In this document: piece after piece, positions 25,853 to 33,322 of the stretch | Layout: each line of letters begins with the position of its first letter | Numbering within the stretch: position 1 is the first letter of the stretch | Assembly: GCF_050320395.1 (NCBI RefSeq) | Contig: NZ_CP144459.1 | Coordinates: 2,046,001-2,110,000, forward strand | Source of the DNA: Treponema_C sp050320395 | Lineage (GTDB): Bacteria > Spirochaetota > Spirochaetia > Treponematales > Treponemataceae | Reading direction: 5' to 3' | Length of the DNA stretch: 64,000 nt | Made by a program: the position numbers and the translations under genes | Notes under the pieces: generated by a model | Told to the model about the DNA's origin: nothing | Database searches by the model: none | What the model saw: the letters and a program-made list of their open reading frames with translations, nothing else

Positions 25853-25908
25853 AAAGATTATAAAGAATTCTTAAAATCTAACTAAATATTTTTATATGGA
25901 GGTCTATA

Positions 25909-26271
25909 ATGGTTATTGAAGAAATTAAAGATAGAAGTATAAGTGCTAATTTAGATTCATCACAGATAAAAAATATACGTTTATATGTACAGGGAGCAAT
26001 ATATTGCTGGTGTAAAAACTGCAAAGATGACAAGGATGAACCAACATGGTTTTCTGCAAGTTCATTATTTGGAGGAGCTAATTATAATTGGGAAGGAACT
26101 CCGTTATATGATCTATATAAATGGCATAAGAGCAATAACGCAAATGATCCTGTAAATATGGCAGGCCAGGATATTGGTCATTTGTTACGAGATGTACTGA
26201 AGACTGATAAAAGGAAATTTAATACTAGAAAAGGATATACGCGTGAATATCGATGGGATGGAAATAGTTAA
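25909..26271 (+). CDS. Cassette 3: small cysteine-containing hypothetical protein
   Basis: 120 residues, GGAGGT directly upstream of the ATG. Contains CWCKNC near residue 34 followed by an acidic/Lys stretch, then a Trp/Tyr-rich middle (ASSLFGGANYNWEGTPLYDL) and a basic C-terminus. No signal peptide or membrane helix. I know no function. It stops nine bases before attC site 3. Two IS now separate it from the preceding cassettes. Confidence 0.7.
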   Translation: MVIEEIKDRSISANLDSSQIKNIRLYVQGAIYCWCKNCKDDKDEPTWFSASSLFGGANYNWEGTPLYDLYKWHKSNNANDPVNMAGQDIGHLLRDVLKTDKRKFNTRKGYTREYRWDGNS

Positions 26272-26279
26272 AGAAATAA

Positions 26280-26346
26280 ACCTAACACCCGCTTCAAAGC
26301 CGACATTGCGGAGGAGCCGCAAATGCAGGTTAAGCGAATGTTGGAT
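26280..26346 (+). repeat. attC site 3 (67 bp)
   Basis: Cores ACCTAAC (26280-26286) and GTTGGAT (26340-26346), tip GCGG-AGGAG-CCGC as in site 1. The right arm is identical to site 1, but the left arm reads CAAAGCCGAC instead of CAACCTGAC, so its middle pairs poorly. Confidence 0.88.
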
Positions 26347-26436
26347 GGACGCTGCCTAAAGGCAGGCAGGTGCGGAACCGACCTATGATATTTATTTCGA
26401 CTTTAAAATAAATTTATAAAATCATAGGAGGGTTTT

Positions 26437-26886
26437 ATGAAACACTTTTCCAAATTTACAGTATTACTAACTGCTGTATTATTGGCGCTTGCTTTTGCCG
26501 GCTGAAAACAGGCGGCAATAAATGAGGGCAAGACTCTAACTAAACTTGAAACACCCACAAAGTTAGTTATTAATTAGATAACAGAAGGTTTGAATACCAA
26601 AGTTAATTGTACATTTACTTACAATGGAAAAATCGGCTTGGGGGCGTCTGCTGCAATTTTAGGCTACTCGACTACAAATGATTCTTCTAAAGCCACTTAT
26701 GACACATATAATTCCCCTGCTACTGTAGAAGCAGGGGAAAATACAAGAACGGTTAATTATACCGGCTCATATTATTTTAAGCCTACATCGGGGAAAAAAT
26801 ATTATTTCTGGTTAAAAGTAACAAGTTCTGCACATAATGTTTTTGACAGTTCTTGGAGCAATGTTGCTGAGTTTACCTATCCATAA
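26437..26886 (+). pseudogene. Cassette 4: dead lipoprotein gene (TGA at the lipobox cysteine)
   Basis: GGAGG and ATG 26437 start a classic lipoprotein signal (MKHFSKFTVLLTAVLLALAFAG). The codon expected to be the lipobox Cys is TGA (26503-26505). The same frame continues with a second stop TAG at 26575-26577, then is open to 26886 with a Ser/Thr/Tyr-rich, beta-sandwich-like domain (ending WSNVAEFTYP). Two stops in an otherwise coherent frame indicate a pseudogene. The remaining piece after 26577 could be translated only from an internal start. Confidence 0.78.
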
Positions 26887-26913
26887 TAATTAAATAATCC
26901 GGCGATTTTATCC

Positions 26914-26935
26914 GGCGGGTCACCCCCGCCTTTTT
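26914..26935 (+). terminator. Rho-independent terminator after the lipoprotein pseudogene
   Basis: GGCGGG (26914-26919) pairs with CCCGCC (26925-26930), followed by five T. It separates the dead lipoprotein gene from the toxin-antitoxin module in the same cassette. Confidence 0.8.
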
Positions 26936-26953
26936 CTTACAATCAGTAAGATG

Positions 26954-26982
26954 TAGAAAATTTTATGAATTGATTATATAAT
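26954..26982 (+). promoter_or_regulatory. Promoter of the toxin-antitoxin module
   Basis: TAGAAA (26954-26959), 17 bases, TATAAT (26977-26982), then AGGAGGT and the antitoxin ATG at 27005. An own promoter is typical of toxin-antitoxin cassettes. Confidence 0.65.
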
Positions 26983-27004
26983 AGAATTATATAGGAGGTC
27001 ATAT

Positions 27005-27217
27005 ATGCCTAACACTGTTTTAGAAAAAGAAATTGCAACGCTGCCTCATGCCGCAATAAGCGAGGTTGTCGATTTTATCCGCTTGATAAAATTGAAATTT
27101 CCCGAAGAAAAGGGTGTTGCTGAAAAAAAATCTCTTTTTGGCATTTGGAAAAATGAACCTTTTTATATGTCTGCGGATTTTGATGAGCCTCTCGAAGATT
27201 TTTCGGAGTACATGTAA
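27005..27217 (+). CDS. Cassette 4: DUF2281/VapB-like antitoxin
   Basis: 70 residues. The N-terminal helix pair (LPHAAISEVVDFIRLIKLKF) and the C-terminal MSADFDEPLEDFSEYM match the DUF2281 antitoxin pattern, whose acidic tail binds the PIN toxin. AGGAGGT lies upstream. The stop overlaps the toxin ATG (TAATG), so the pair is translationally coupled. Presumed to neutralise the toxin and autoregulate the promoter just upstream. Confidence 0.88.
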   Translation: MPNTVLEKEIATLPHAAISEVVDFIRLIKLKFPEEKGVAEKKSLFGIWKNEPFYMSADFDEPLEDFSEYM

Positions 27218-27606
27218 TGAAGTATTTGCTCGATACCCATACAATTCTTTGGTATTTATTCGGTGATGCCCGATTACCGAAAAGTACTAAAGATATAATC
27301 GAAGCTAATGCTTGTTTTTACAGTTATGCCTCATTTTGGGAGATTGTAATAAAGCAAAGTAAAAAGAAATTGGAATTTACTCGTACTGTATATGAAATAG
27401 ATGAGATGTGTAGACGGGCAGGATTTATAAAACTTCCGATTACACTTGATGATTTTAACAGAATTCGAAATCTGCCGTTTCAAGAGAATGTAAGACATAA
27501 TGACCCATTTGATAGAATTTTAATTTCACAAGCAATTGAAAATGATTTGACAATCATAACTACTGACGGAAATATTCCGTTGTATGATGTAAAAACTGTT
27601 TGGTAA
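27217..27606 (+). CDS. Cassette 4: PIN-domain toxin, VapC type
   Basis: 129 residues, full length for a VapC ribonuclease. The four acidic positions of the PIN fold are visible: Asp in LLDTHTILWYL, Glu in SFWEIVIK, Asp in NDPFDRILISQA and the Asp in ITTDGNIP. The family cleaves tRNA or rRNA when free of antitoxin. Last gene of the array, ending 11 bases before attC site 4. The frame is intact. Confidence 0.9.
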   Translation: MKYLLDTHTILWYLFGDARLPKSTKDIIEANACFYSYASFWEIVIKQSKKKLEFTRTVYEIDEMCRRAGFIKLPITLDDFNRIRNLPFQENVRHNDPFDRILISQAIENDLTIITTDGNIPLYDVKTVW

Positions 27607-27616
27607 AAGATAGAAA

Positions 27617-27683
27617 ACCTAACCCCCGCTTCAAAGCCGACATTGCGGAGGAGCCGCAAATGCAGGTTAAGCGAATGTTATGC
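27617..27683 (+). repeat. attC site 4 (67 bp), end of the array
   Basis: Left core ACCTAAC (27617-27623); right core GTTATGC (27677-27683) departs from GTTRRRY at one base, as can happen at the array end where the last bases come from flanking DNA. Arms and tip are those of site 3, including the poorly pairing left arm. Confidence 0.85.
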
Positions 27684-27745
27684 ATACACGCCACAGGTAT
27701 GATAAAAAGTAAGATATGCAACAACGTCGCTTCAAACGATAGATA

Positions 27746-27790
27746 GTGTCACTTTTAGTCCGCAATTTTGGAGTATAAAAGCCATTGGAA
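27746..27790 (+). repeat. Solo IS end related to the second IS256 element
   Basis: The start GTGTCAcTTTTAgTCCGC and the following CAATTTTG match the left end of the IS at 24481, and AAAAGCCATTGgAA matches its right end. No transposase lies next to it. Either a deletion relic of the same IS type or a single-end remnant just outside the array. Confidence 0.6.
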
Positions 27791-27890
27791 TATCACAGCA
27801 GAGAAAATATCAATGCTTACACAAGCCAGCCGGAAAAGCTTGCGGATGAGTCGGTCTATAATATGTCCGGGGCAAAACTCAAACAAAACA

Positions 27891-27939
27891 AAAAAAAGCG
27901 GGTATCCGAAAACTTCAGCTTACGGATATCCCGCCTTTT
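27891..27939 (-). terminator. Terminator of the rpsP-rplS operon (bidirectional shape)
   Basis: GCGGGTATCCG and CGGATATCCCGC pair with one bulge around a 14-base loop. On the minus strand the stem is followed by seven or more T, suiting rplS, which stops at 28005. The plus-strand side has only four T. Confidence 0.85.
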
Positions 27940-28004
27940 GTATATCAATCGCGTTTTTGCATACAGATTACACGCAGATTGCCTGTAATCTGCACACCGA
28001 TTTT

Positions 28005-28409
28005 TTAATTTTCGGCAGTTTTTTCAACTGCGGTAGGAGCAACCTTTGCGGCGGCCTTATCCGCTTTTTTAACGATAAGTTCGCGTATTTTGGCAGCCTT
28101 ACCCACTTTTCCGCGGATATAGTAAAGCTTTGAACGGCGCACGCGGCCGGGGCGCATTACTTCAACCTTGGCAATACGGGGTGAATACAGGGGAAATACC
28201 CGCTCCACACCGACGCCGTATGAGTTTTTGCGCACGGTAAAGGTACGTCTTGCACCGGAATTTTTAAAGCACAATACCAAACCTTCATATACCTGTACGC
28301 GTTCCGTTTTTCCTTCAATAATTTTAAAGTGAACTTTTACCGTATCGCCCACTTTAAAAGAAGCAACTTCCCGCTTTTGGGATTCTTCAATCGTTTTAAT
28401 CAAATCCAT
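28005..28409 (-). CDS. rplS: 50S ribosomal protein L19
   Basis: Structural protein at the 30S-50S interface. Family motifs GDTVKVHFKIIEG, RVQVYEGLVL, FTVRKNSYGVGVERVFPLYSP and RRSKLYYIRGKVGKAAKIRE. Of the 134 residues the last ~20 are an Ala/Lys-rich extension. The start lies inside the end of trmD (14-base overlap). Last gene of the operon. Confidence 0.97.
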   Translation of the reverse strand: MDLIKTIEESQKREVASFKVGDTVKVHFKIIEGKTERVQVYEGLVLCFKNSGARRTFTVRKNSYGVGVERVFPLYSPRIAKVEVMRPGRVRRSKLYYIRGKVGKAAKIRELIVKKADKAAAKVAPTAVEKTAEN

Positions 28410-29214
28410 TGCATTCTCCTTGTATGCGTGTTATGTCGGCAATGCAGTTTTCCGCTTCTTCCGTAAGCAGTCCGGCCAGTCTTGCCGCCCCTATCATATC
28501 GGGACGGACGGCCAATGTTTTGGCAATCCGTTCGCGAAGCCGCCAGCGGCGGATACGCTCGTGATTGCCCGACAACAGTACGGACGGAACCTTCATACCG
28601 TCAAACACTTCCGGCTTGGTGTATTGGGGATATTCCAACAACCCGCCGGTATGGCTTTCTTCCGTAAGGCTTTCGGCCGATATAACGCCGTCCACCAAGC
28701 GGTAGACCGCGTCCATCACAACCTGAGCCGCTATTTCACCGGAGGACAGCACAAAATCTCCGACCGAGATTTCATCGTCCACCCACTTGTCGATTATCCT
28801 GCGGTCGATACCTTCATAGCGTCCGCAAATAAACACCAGTTTTTGTTCACGGCTCAATTCAATCGCCGTTTTTTGGGTAAAGGGCTTACCCGACGGCGTT
28901 ACATAGATAACGCGCGGTTCTCCCTCTTTACGTTTACGCGGCTTTTTTTTTACCCGCGTTTTTCCCGTATCGGGGGGCTTCCGTTTGCCCAAAACCGACT
29001 GCAAAGCGGCATCGAGGGGACCGGGCAGCATCAGCATGCCCGCACCGCCGCCGTAAGGGGTATCGTCGCAGGTTTTGTGTTTATCAAGGGCAAAGTCCCT
29101 GATATTCACCAATTCGTATTCGATAATTCCCCTTTGAACCGCCTTAGCCATAATCGAACTTTCAAAAAAGCCGAGCAGCATTTCGGGAAATAAGGTCAGC
29201 ACATGAAATTTCAT
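28396..29214 (-). CDS. trmD: tRNA (guanine-37-N1)-methyltransferase
   Basis: Methylates G37 of tRNAs reading CNN codons, using S-adenosylmethionine. The N-terminus KFHVLTLFPEM, DTPYGGGAGMLM, the knot region FICGRYEGIDRRI..WVDDEISVGDFVLSSGE, and TEESHTGGLLEYPQYTKP are all standard. A Lys/Arg-rich insert (~residues 76-98, TRVKKKPRKRKEGEP) sits between the GGGAGM loop and the VIYVTPSG strand. 272 residues. It follows rimM by 4 bases. Confidence 0.96.
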   Translation of the reverse strand: MKFHVLTLFPEMLLGFFESSIMAKAVQRGIIEYELVNIRDFALDKHKTCDDTPYGGGAGMLMLPGPLDAALQSVLGKRKPPDTGKTRVKKKPRKRKEGEPRVIYVTPSGKPFTQKTAIELSREQKLVFICGRYEGIDRRIIDKWVDDEISVGDFVLSSGEIAAQVVMDAVYRLVDGVISAESLTEESHTGGLLEYPQYTKPEVFDGMKVPSVLLSGNHERIRRWRLRERIAKTLAVRPDMIGAARLAGLLTEEAENCIADITRIQGECNGFD

Positions 29215-29218
29215 CGTT

Positions 29219-29854
29219 TTACTCTAAAATCCAGAGGTGCATAAGCTGAATGGTTCCGTGCTCAATATCAACCGTACCGATAAATTCCTTTTTAAAAGGA
29301 ACCAAAACCCTGCGCGCTTCGGACTTTTCCGTCCCCTTATGCGCTTGCGTTTTGTTTTGTTTATCCGTACAGATGCGCCCGGCATCCGCACTTTCGGATA
29401 CGGCAACCTCCAAAAGGTCGCCCGCTCCGCCTTCCAATACGCCTGTAACGACTCCCGCAATCATCGGCCTGTCCGATAATCCGGCTTCGTTTGTCCGTCC
29501 CGCATGTTCGCCTTTTGCACCGTAGTACACGAGAGTACAGCCTTTTAAGTCTTCGGCGTAGTACTCGCCTTCGTTCAGCGGACAAGCCATGCTTCGGGGC
29601 ACTTCAATTTCCCACGACGAAAAAGCCTTAGCTTCTTCCGGGGAATCGATACCCTTCAGTTTCAAAAAAAGGCAGGATGTTCCGATTTCGGCCGATTCAA
29701 CGGCTGTTTGAAACCGCTTTTCACCCTTCCTCAAAGTTACATCGGTTAATTTAAAAAAATGCCCGTATTCGCCCGATGTACTTTCCACTTTTAACTTACC
29801 CGACAGCCCGAAAGAACCGCGGATAATACCGATTACAAAAACGCTCTCCATCAA
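29219..29854 (-). CDS. rimM: 16S rRNA processing protein RimM
   Basis: 30S maturation factor that binds S19. The N-terminal RimM barrel is clear (FVIGIIRGSFGLSGKLKVES), with the linker EYYAEDLKGC before the PRC-like C-terminal barrel (VPFKKEFIGTVDIEHGTIQL). 211 residues, longer than the usual ~170 because of two inserts (~residues 116-130 and 160-182, the latter Lys/Gln/Thr-rich). ATG overlaps the khpA stop by 4 bases. Confidence 0.93.
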   Translation of the reverse strand: MMESVFVIGIIRGSFGLSGKLKVESTSGEYGHFFKLTDVTLRKGEKRFQTAVESAEIGTSCLFLKLKGIDSPEEAKAFSSWEIEVPRSMACPLNEGEYYAEDLKGCTLVYYGAKGEHAGRTNEAGLSDRPMIAGVVTGVLEGGAGDLLEVAVSESADAGRICTDKQNKTQAHKGTEKSEARRVLVPFKKEFIGTVDIEHGTIQLMHLWILE

Positions 29855-30084
29855 TCCAAAATATCGAGACTGTAACGCTTTCCCGATTTACCGGCCGATG
29901 CGCTCAGTACAGTCCGCAATGCTTTTGCAATGCGTCCGTATTTACCGATGACCTTTCCGATATCGCCTTCGGCAACTTTTAATTGAATAACCGGACCGCG
30001 TTCGCCTTCCGCTTCTTCAACCGAAACCGCGGAGGGATCGTCAACAAGAGATTTCGCAATATATTCTATCAACTCTTTTTCCAC
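29851..30084 (-). CDS. khpA: KH-domain RNA-binding protein KhpA (YlqC)
   Basis: 77-residue single KH domain with the GxxG loop in VIGKYGRIAKALRTVL. In other bacteria KhpA pairs with KhpB/Jag and binds small RNAs and mRNA. The place between rpsP and rimM is the usual one. It lies 18 bases after rpsP and overlaps rimM by 4. Confidence 0.93.
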   Translation of the reverse strand: MEKELIEYIAKSLVDDPSAVSVEEAEGERGPVIQLKVAEGDIGKVIGKYGRIAKALRTVLSASAGKSGKRYSLDILD

Positions 30085-30102
30085 TTTGCGAACCTCCCGC
30101 TC

Positions 30103-30348
30103 TTATTGTGCGGCGTTTTTTTTGTTTAAAATCTTGCGGACCGTATCCGAAGGCTGGGCGCCTACACTGAGCCAATAGCGTACTCTTTCGGCATCGAATG
30201 AGATTTGCTTTTCTTCGGCTTCAATGGGATGATATAATCCTATTTCTTCGATAGTGGTTCCGTCGCGCGGTTTACGTGCATCCTGAACGACTATGCGGTA
30301 ATAAGGACGTTTTTTTGTTCCGAATTTTTTAAGCCGGATCCGTACCAT
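30103..30348 (-). CDS. rpsP: 30S ribosomal protein S16
   Basis: 81 residues: VRIRLKKFGTKKRPYYRIVV, then RDGTTIEEIGLYHP and the ending RVRYWLSVGAQPSDTVRKIL. I chose ATG 30348, which has GGAGGT four bases upstream; a start at 30375 would add nine unrelated residues. First gene of rpsP-khpA-rimM-trmD-rplS. Confidence 0.96.
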   Translation of the reverse strand: MVRIRLKKFGTKKRPYYRIVVQDARKPRDGTTIEEIGLYHPIEAEEKQISFDAERVRYWLSVGAQPSDTVRKILNKKNAAQ

Positions 30349-30390
30349 AAAGACCTCCATAGATAAAATTTGCACACGGCATGAACTTTA

Positions 30391-30419
30391 TTTTTATCAC
30401 AAAACGCCGTCTTGGTCAA
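30391..30419 (-). promoter_or_regulatory. Promoter of the rpsP operon
   Basis: On the minus strand TTGACC (30419-30414), 17 bases, TAAAAA (30396-30391). It is ~43 bases before the rpsP ATG and back to back with the udg promoter. Confidence 0.65.
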
Positions 30420-30462
30420 GATACGGATTCACTAAAAAGATAAAACACTTTTTTTAAACTTC

Positions 30463-30491
30463 TTGCAAAAAAGCCCGTATCGGGATATAGT
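30463..30491 (+). promoter_or_regulatory. Promoter of udg, -10 box six bases before ATG
   Basis: TTGCAA (30463-30468), 17 bases, TATAGT (30486-30491), then AATTCC and the ATG at 30498. No Shine-Dalgarno can fit, so the mRNA would be leaderless. Confidence 0.7.
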
Positions 30492-30497
30492 AATTCC

Positions 30498-31256
30498 ATG
30501 CAACAAAGCGCCCCTTCAGCTACGCAGCTGCTTACGGATATATTAAATGCCGCCGACACATGGGTATCCGGAAACCGAACTCATCGTTTCGAGCCTCAAA
30601 ACCTGCAAAAAGCTGCCGCATCCGTACCGGACGACAGGGAAACAATTCCTCCGGTTACAGCAGGCAATGCCGAGCGCCTCCGACTGCTTGCCGAGCAAAT
30701 CGCCCGGTGTTCGCAGTGCGAGCTGTGCCGCAACCGCACTAAAACGGTGCCGGGATTCGGGCCGGTCAGTCCGGTTGTGATGGTTATAGGAGAAGGGCCC
30801 GGTGCCGATGAAGACAGGTCGGGTCTGCCCTTTGTAGGCCCTGCGGGAAAACTTTTGGATAAAATGCTTGCCGCCATCAGGCTTTCCAGGCACTCAAACT
30901 GCTTTATAGGCAATGTCGTAAAATGCAGGCCGCCTCACAACCGCGACCCCAAACCCGAAGAATCCGAAGCATGCGCTCGGTTTTTGCATGAACAAATCGA
31001 TATTTTAAAGCCTAAGATGATTTTGGCAGTCGGACGTATCGCCGCCCAAAACCTCCTTCAAACGAGCGACGGCATAGGCAAGCTGCGCGGCCGTTTTTTT
31101 TCATACCGCGGCATACCGCTTATGAGTACCTATCATCCGAGCGCCCTGTTACGCGATGAATCCTTAAAAAAACCGGCATGGGAGGATTTAAAACTGTTCC
31201 GTTCCCGTCTTTCGGAGCTGGCTCCCGGCTATGCGGAAAGCTTTACAAATGACTGA
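30498..31256 (+). CDS. Uracil-DNA glycosylase, family 4 (Fe-S)
   Basis: Removes uracil from DNA. After a variable N-terminus (~1-65) comes the family-4 core. Cluster cysteines are in CSQCELC and further in VVKCRPPHN and EACARFL. The catalytic motif is VIGEGPGADEDRSGLPFVGPAGKLLD, and the C-terminal loop is MSTYHPSALLR. 252 residues. Read into priA; the two genes overlap by a few bases at ATGACTGA. Confidence 0.92.
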   Translation: MQQSAPSATQLLTDILNAADTWVSGNRTHRFEPQNLQKAAASVPDDRETIPPVTAGNAERLRLLAEQIARCSQCELCRNRTKTVPGFGPVSPVVMVIGEGPGADEDRSGLPFVGPAGKLLDKMLAAIRLSRHSNCFIGNVVKCRPPHNRDPKPEESEACARFLHEQIDILKPKMILAVGRIAAQNLLQTSDGIGKLRGRFFSYRGIPLMSTYHPSALLRDESLKKPAWEDLKLFRSRLSELAPGYAESFTND

Positions 31257-33315
31257 ACAAGCCGGCACAACAAGCGAAGGCAGGACTACGCTTTGGATTG
31301 AAGTATTTTTAAACCTGCCCCTTTTTTCCTCTTTTTTTTACCGCCAAACGCCGAGCGGCCCGCAGGAAAAGACAAAAGGGGCAAATAAAACGGCAGTACC
31401 CGCTCAAACCGGATGCCGAGCTCAGGTTATGTTCGGCAACAGAAGAATGACCGCCTTTATCGTCGGCACATACAAAGAACTTCCCTCCTCAATCGATTTT
31501 CCCGTCGAAAAAATACGTGAAATAGGACGGGTTATAGACGAAAAGCCCCTTTTTACCGAAGAACTTATCCGCCTTGCCCTCTGGATGGAAAGCTATTATC
31601 TGTGCGGACGCGGAGAAGCCCTGAGCGCGATGCTCCCGTCGGGAAAAAGAGAAGCACAAACAAGCCTTTTCAGTGCGGACTTTGAAGCCGGCGAATTTGA
31701 AGCACATCCCCTGTCGAATGAACAGCAAACCGCCGTAGATGCGATTCTAAGCGAAAAAAAACATCTTATGCACTATCTTTACGGCAGCACCGGATCGGGT
31801 AAAACAGAAGTGTTTTTGCGCCTTGCCGATAAAACGCTCGCCGAAGACAAAGGCGTTATTTACCTTGTACCGGAAATAGGCTTGACAAAACAGGTAATCG
31901 ATGCGGTTACGGGGCGTTTCGGGGAGACGGCGGCCGTCCTTCATTCAGGACTTACGGGAAGCGAAAAACTTGCACAATGGCGGCGCATTGCGGAAAAAAA
32001 AGCCCGCGTCGTTATCGGTGCGCGAAGCGCCGTCTTTGCCCCGGTTCCCGATTTGGGCCTCATTATTATCGATGAAGAACACGACTCCTCTTATAAATCC
32101 GGAAATTCGCCGCGCTATTCTGCACGGCAAATAGCGATGAAGCGCTGTGCCGACTGTGCCATTCCCCTCGTTATGGGAAGCGCAACCCCCTCGGTAGAAG
32201 CATGGCATTTAATGCGGGCCGAGCGGATATGCGAACACCGTCTTACCAAACGGCTTGCAGGTGGTGCTATGCCCTCGATAGAGATTGTCGATTTGGGAAG
32301 CTCAAGCGAAGATGCGCAAACGGACGGCTGCATTTCCCGCCGTCTTGAACGTGAAATACGGGCGGCAACGGAAGACAAAAAGCAGACGATTTTATTTTTA
32401 AACCGGCGCGGTTTTACCCATTTTTTCCGCTGCAAAACCTGCGGCTTCGATTTAAAATGCAAAAACTGTTCGACCTCGCTCACCTATCATAAAAAAGCCG
32501 GGGTACTGCGATGCCATTACTGCGGATTATCCGTCCGTCCTCCGTCCGAATGCCCCTCATGCTCATCTCTCGATATAGAATATACGGGTTTCGGAACCGA
32601 GTTCATAGAAGAAGAAATCCGTGCAAAGTTTCCGCATGCCCGTGTGATACGAGCCGACAGCGACAGTTTGGACCGCAAAGACGATTTGGTAAAAAAGCTT
32701 GAAGCTTTTAAAGCCGGTGAAGCTGATATTTTACTCGGCACCCAAATGGTCGCCAAGGGCTTGAATTTCCCGCGGGTTCGGCTTGTCGGCGTGATTTCGG
32801 CGGACACGGGGCTGCATCTGCCCGATTTTCGCGCGGCTGAACGTACCTTCTCCCTGATTGTTCAGGTTGCAGGCAGGGCGGGCCGATTTTTCCCCGACGG
32901 CAAGGTTATAGTACAAACCTATAATCCCGAAAACAAAGCCGTAGCTCTTGCATGCAAAGGCCTTGTTGAAGAATTTTATCGGGAAGAACTTGAAGAGCGA
33001 AGACAGCTGGATTTTCCGCCTTACAGCCGTCTTGTCCGCCTGGTATTCAGGTCTGCCGATGAAGCAAAGGCGGAAGCCGCATCCGAAGAAGCGGCGGAAA
33101 TTATCGAAAATATACGGCAATCGGCCCAAGTACGTATTTTGGGACCGGCCGAATGCCCTATTGAAAAAATTGCGGCAAATCACCGTCGTCATATTCTTTT
33201 GCGTGCTAAACGCATAGGGCCTTTGCAGGAAACCCTTATAGCCTTTTTATCGGCATATAAAAACCGACAGGGTGTCTATATTGAAGTTGACGTAGACCCA
33301 GTAAGCCTGTTATAA
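31249..33315 (+). CDS. priA: Primosomal protein N' (replication restart helicase PriA)
   Basis: 3'-5' helicase that restarts stalled forks. The N-terminal DNA-binding domain (~1-150) is divergent. The helicase core has Walker A GSTGSGKTE, DEEHDSSYKSG and GSATPSVEAW. Between motifs lies the zinc module with eight Cys (CKTCGFDLKC, CSTSL, CHYC, CPSC). Motif V/VI regions LLGTQMVAKGLNFPRV and VAGRAGR are present. The start could be ATG 31249 (overlaps the udg stop) or ATG 31231; neither has a strong Shine-Dalgarno. Confidence 0.95.
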   Translation: MTEQAGTTSEGRTTLWIEVFLNLPLFSSFFYRQTPSGPQEKTKGANKTAVPAQTGCRAQVMFGNRRMTAFIVGTYKELPSSIDFPVEKIREIGRVIDEKPLFTEELIRLALWMESYYLCGRGEALSAMLPSGKREAQTSLFSADFEAGEFEAHPLSNEQQTAVDAILSEKKHLMHYLYGSTGSGKTEVFLRLADKTLAEDKGVIYLVPEIGLTKQVIDAVTGRFGETAAVLHSGLTGSEKLAQWRRIAEKKARVVIGARSAVFAPVPDLGLIIIDEEHDSSYKSGNSPRYSARQIAMKRCADCAIPLVMGSATPSVEAWHLMRAERICEHRLTKRLAGGAMPSIEIVDLGSSSEDAQTDGCISRRLEREIRAATEDKKQTILFLNRRGFTHFFRCKTCGFDLKCKNCSTSLTYHKKAGVLRCHYCGLSVRPPSECPSCSSLDIEYTGFGTEFIEEEIRAKFPHARVIRADSDSLDRKDDLVKKLEAFKAGEADILLGTQMVAKGLNFPRVRLVGVISADTGLHLPDFRAAERTFSLIVQVAGRAGRFFPDGKVIVQTYNPENKAVALACKGLVEEFYREELEERRQLDFPPYSRLVRLVFRSADEAKAEAASEEAAEIIENIRQSAQVRILGPAECPIEKIAANHRRHILLRAKRIGPLQETLIAFLSAYKNRQGVYIEVDVDPVSLL

Positions 33316-33316
33316 T
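33287..33316 (+). promoter_or_regulatory. Promoter of the DtxR-type regulator, -10 box six bases before ATG
   Basis: TTGACG (33287-33292), 18 bases, TATAAT (33311-33316), then ATATCA and the ATG at 33323. It lies within the end of priA. Strong boxes and no room for a Shine-Dalgarno, so a leaderless mRNA is predicted. Confidence 0.75.
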
Positions 33317-33322
33317 ATCAAT

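Larger units (their letters stand above)
21188..27683 (+). mobile_element. Chromosomal integron cassette array, four cassettes, all genes in + orientation
   Basis: Four attC sites end at 22121, 23037, 26346 and 27683. They divide the stretch into cassette 1 (21189-22115), cassette 2 (22116-23031), cassette 3 (about 23032-26340, carrying two IS) and cassette 4 (26341-27677). Every cassette gene reads left to right from the Pc-type promoter. Bases are visibly more AT-rich than in the flanking operons. No intact integrase is in the window. Confidence 0.88.

Noticed and set aside
24440..25860. Target-site duplication for the second IS
   Set aside because: Bases flanking the likely ends (CTTTTGAT and TATCATAT) do not match; AATATC occurs on both sides but too far from the left inverted repeat.
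26503..26505. TGA read as selenocysteine in the cassette lipoprotein
   Set aside because: A second in-frame stop (TAG 26575) follows and no SECIS-like hairpin is evident, so pseudogene is simpler.
22056..27683. Repeated 66-67 bp units taken as CRISPR repeats
   Set aside because: Units are far apart, enclose genes, have RYYYAAC/GTTRRRY cores and paired arms with extra bases; they are attC sites. No CRISPR array or cas gene was seen in the window.
27768..28133. 121-codon open frame across the rplS terminator
   Set aside because: It covers the IS end, a strong terminator hairpin and the rplS stop on the opposite strand; no protein features.
28420..29193. 257-codon open frame opposite trmD
   Set aside because: Antisense shadow of trmD, which has all family motifs.
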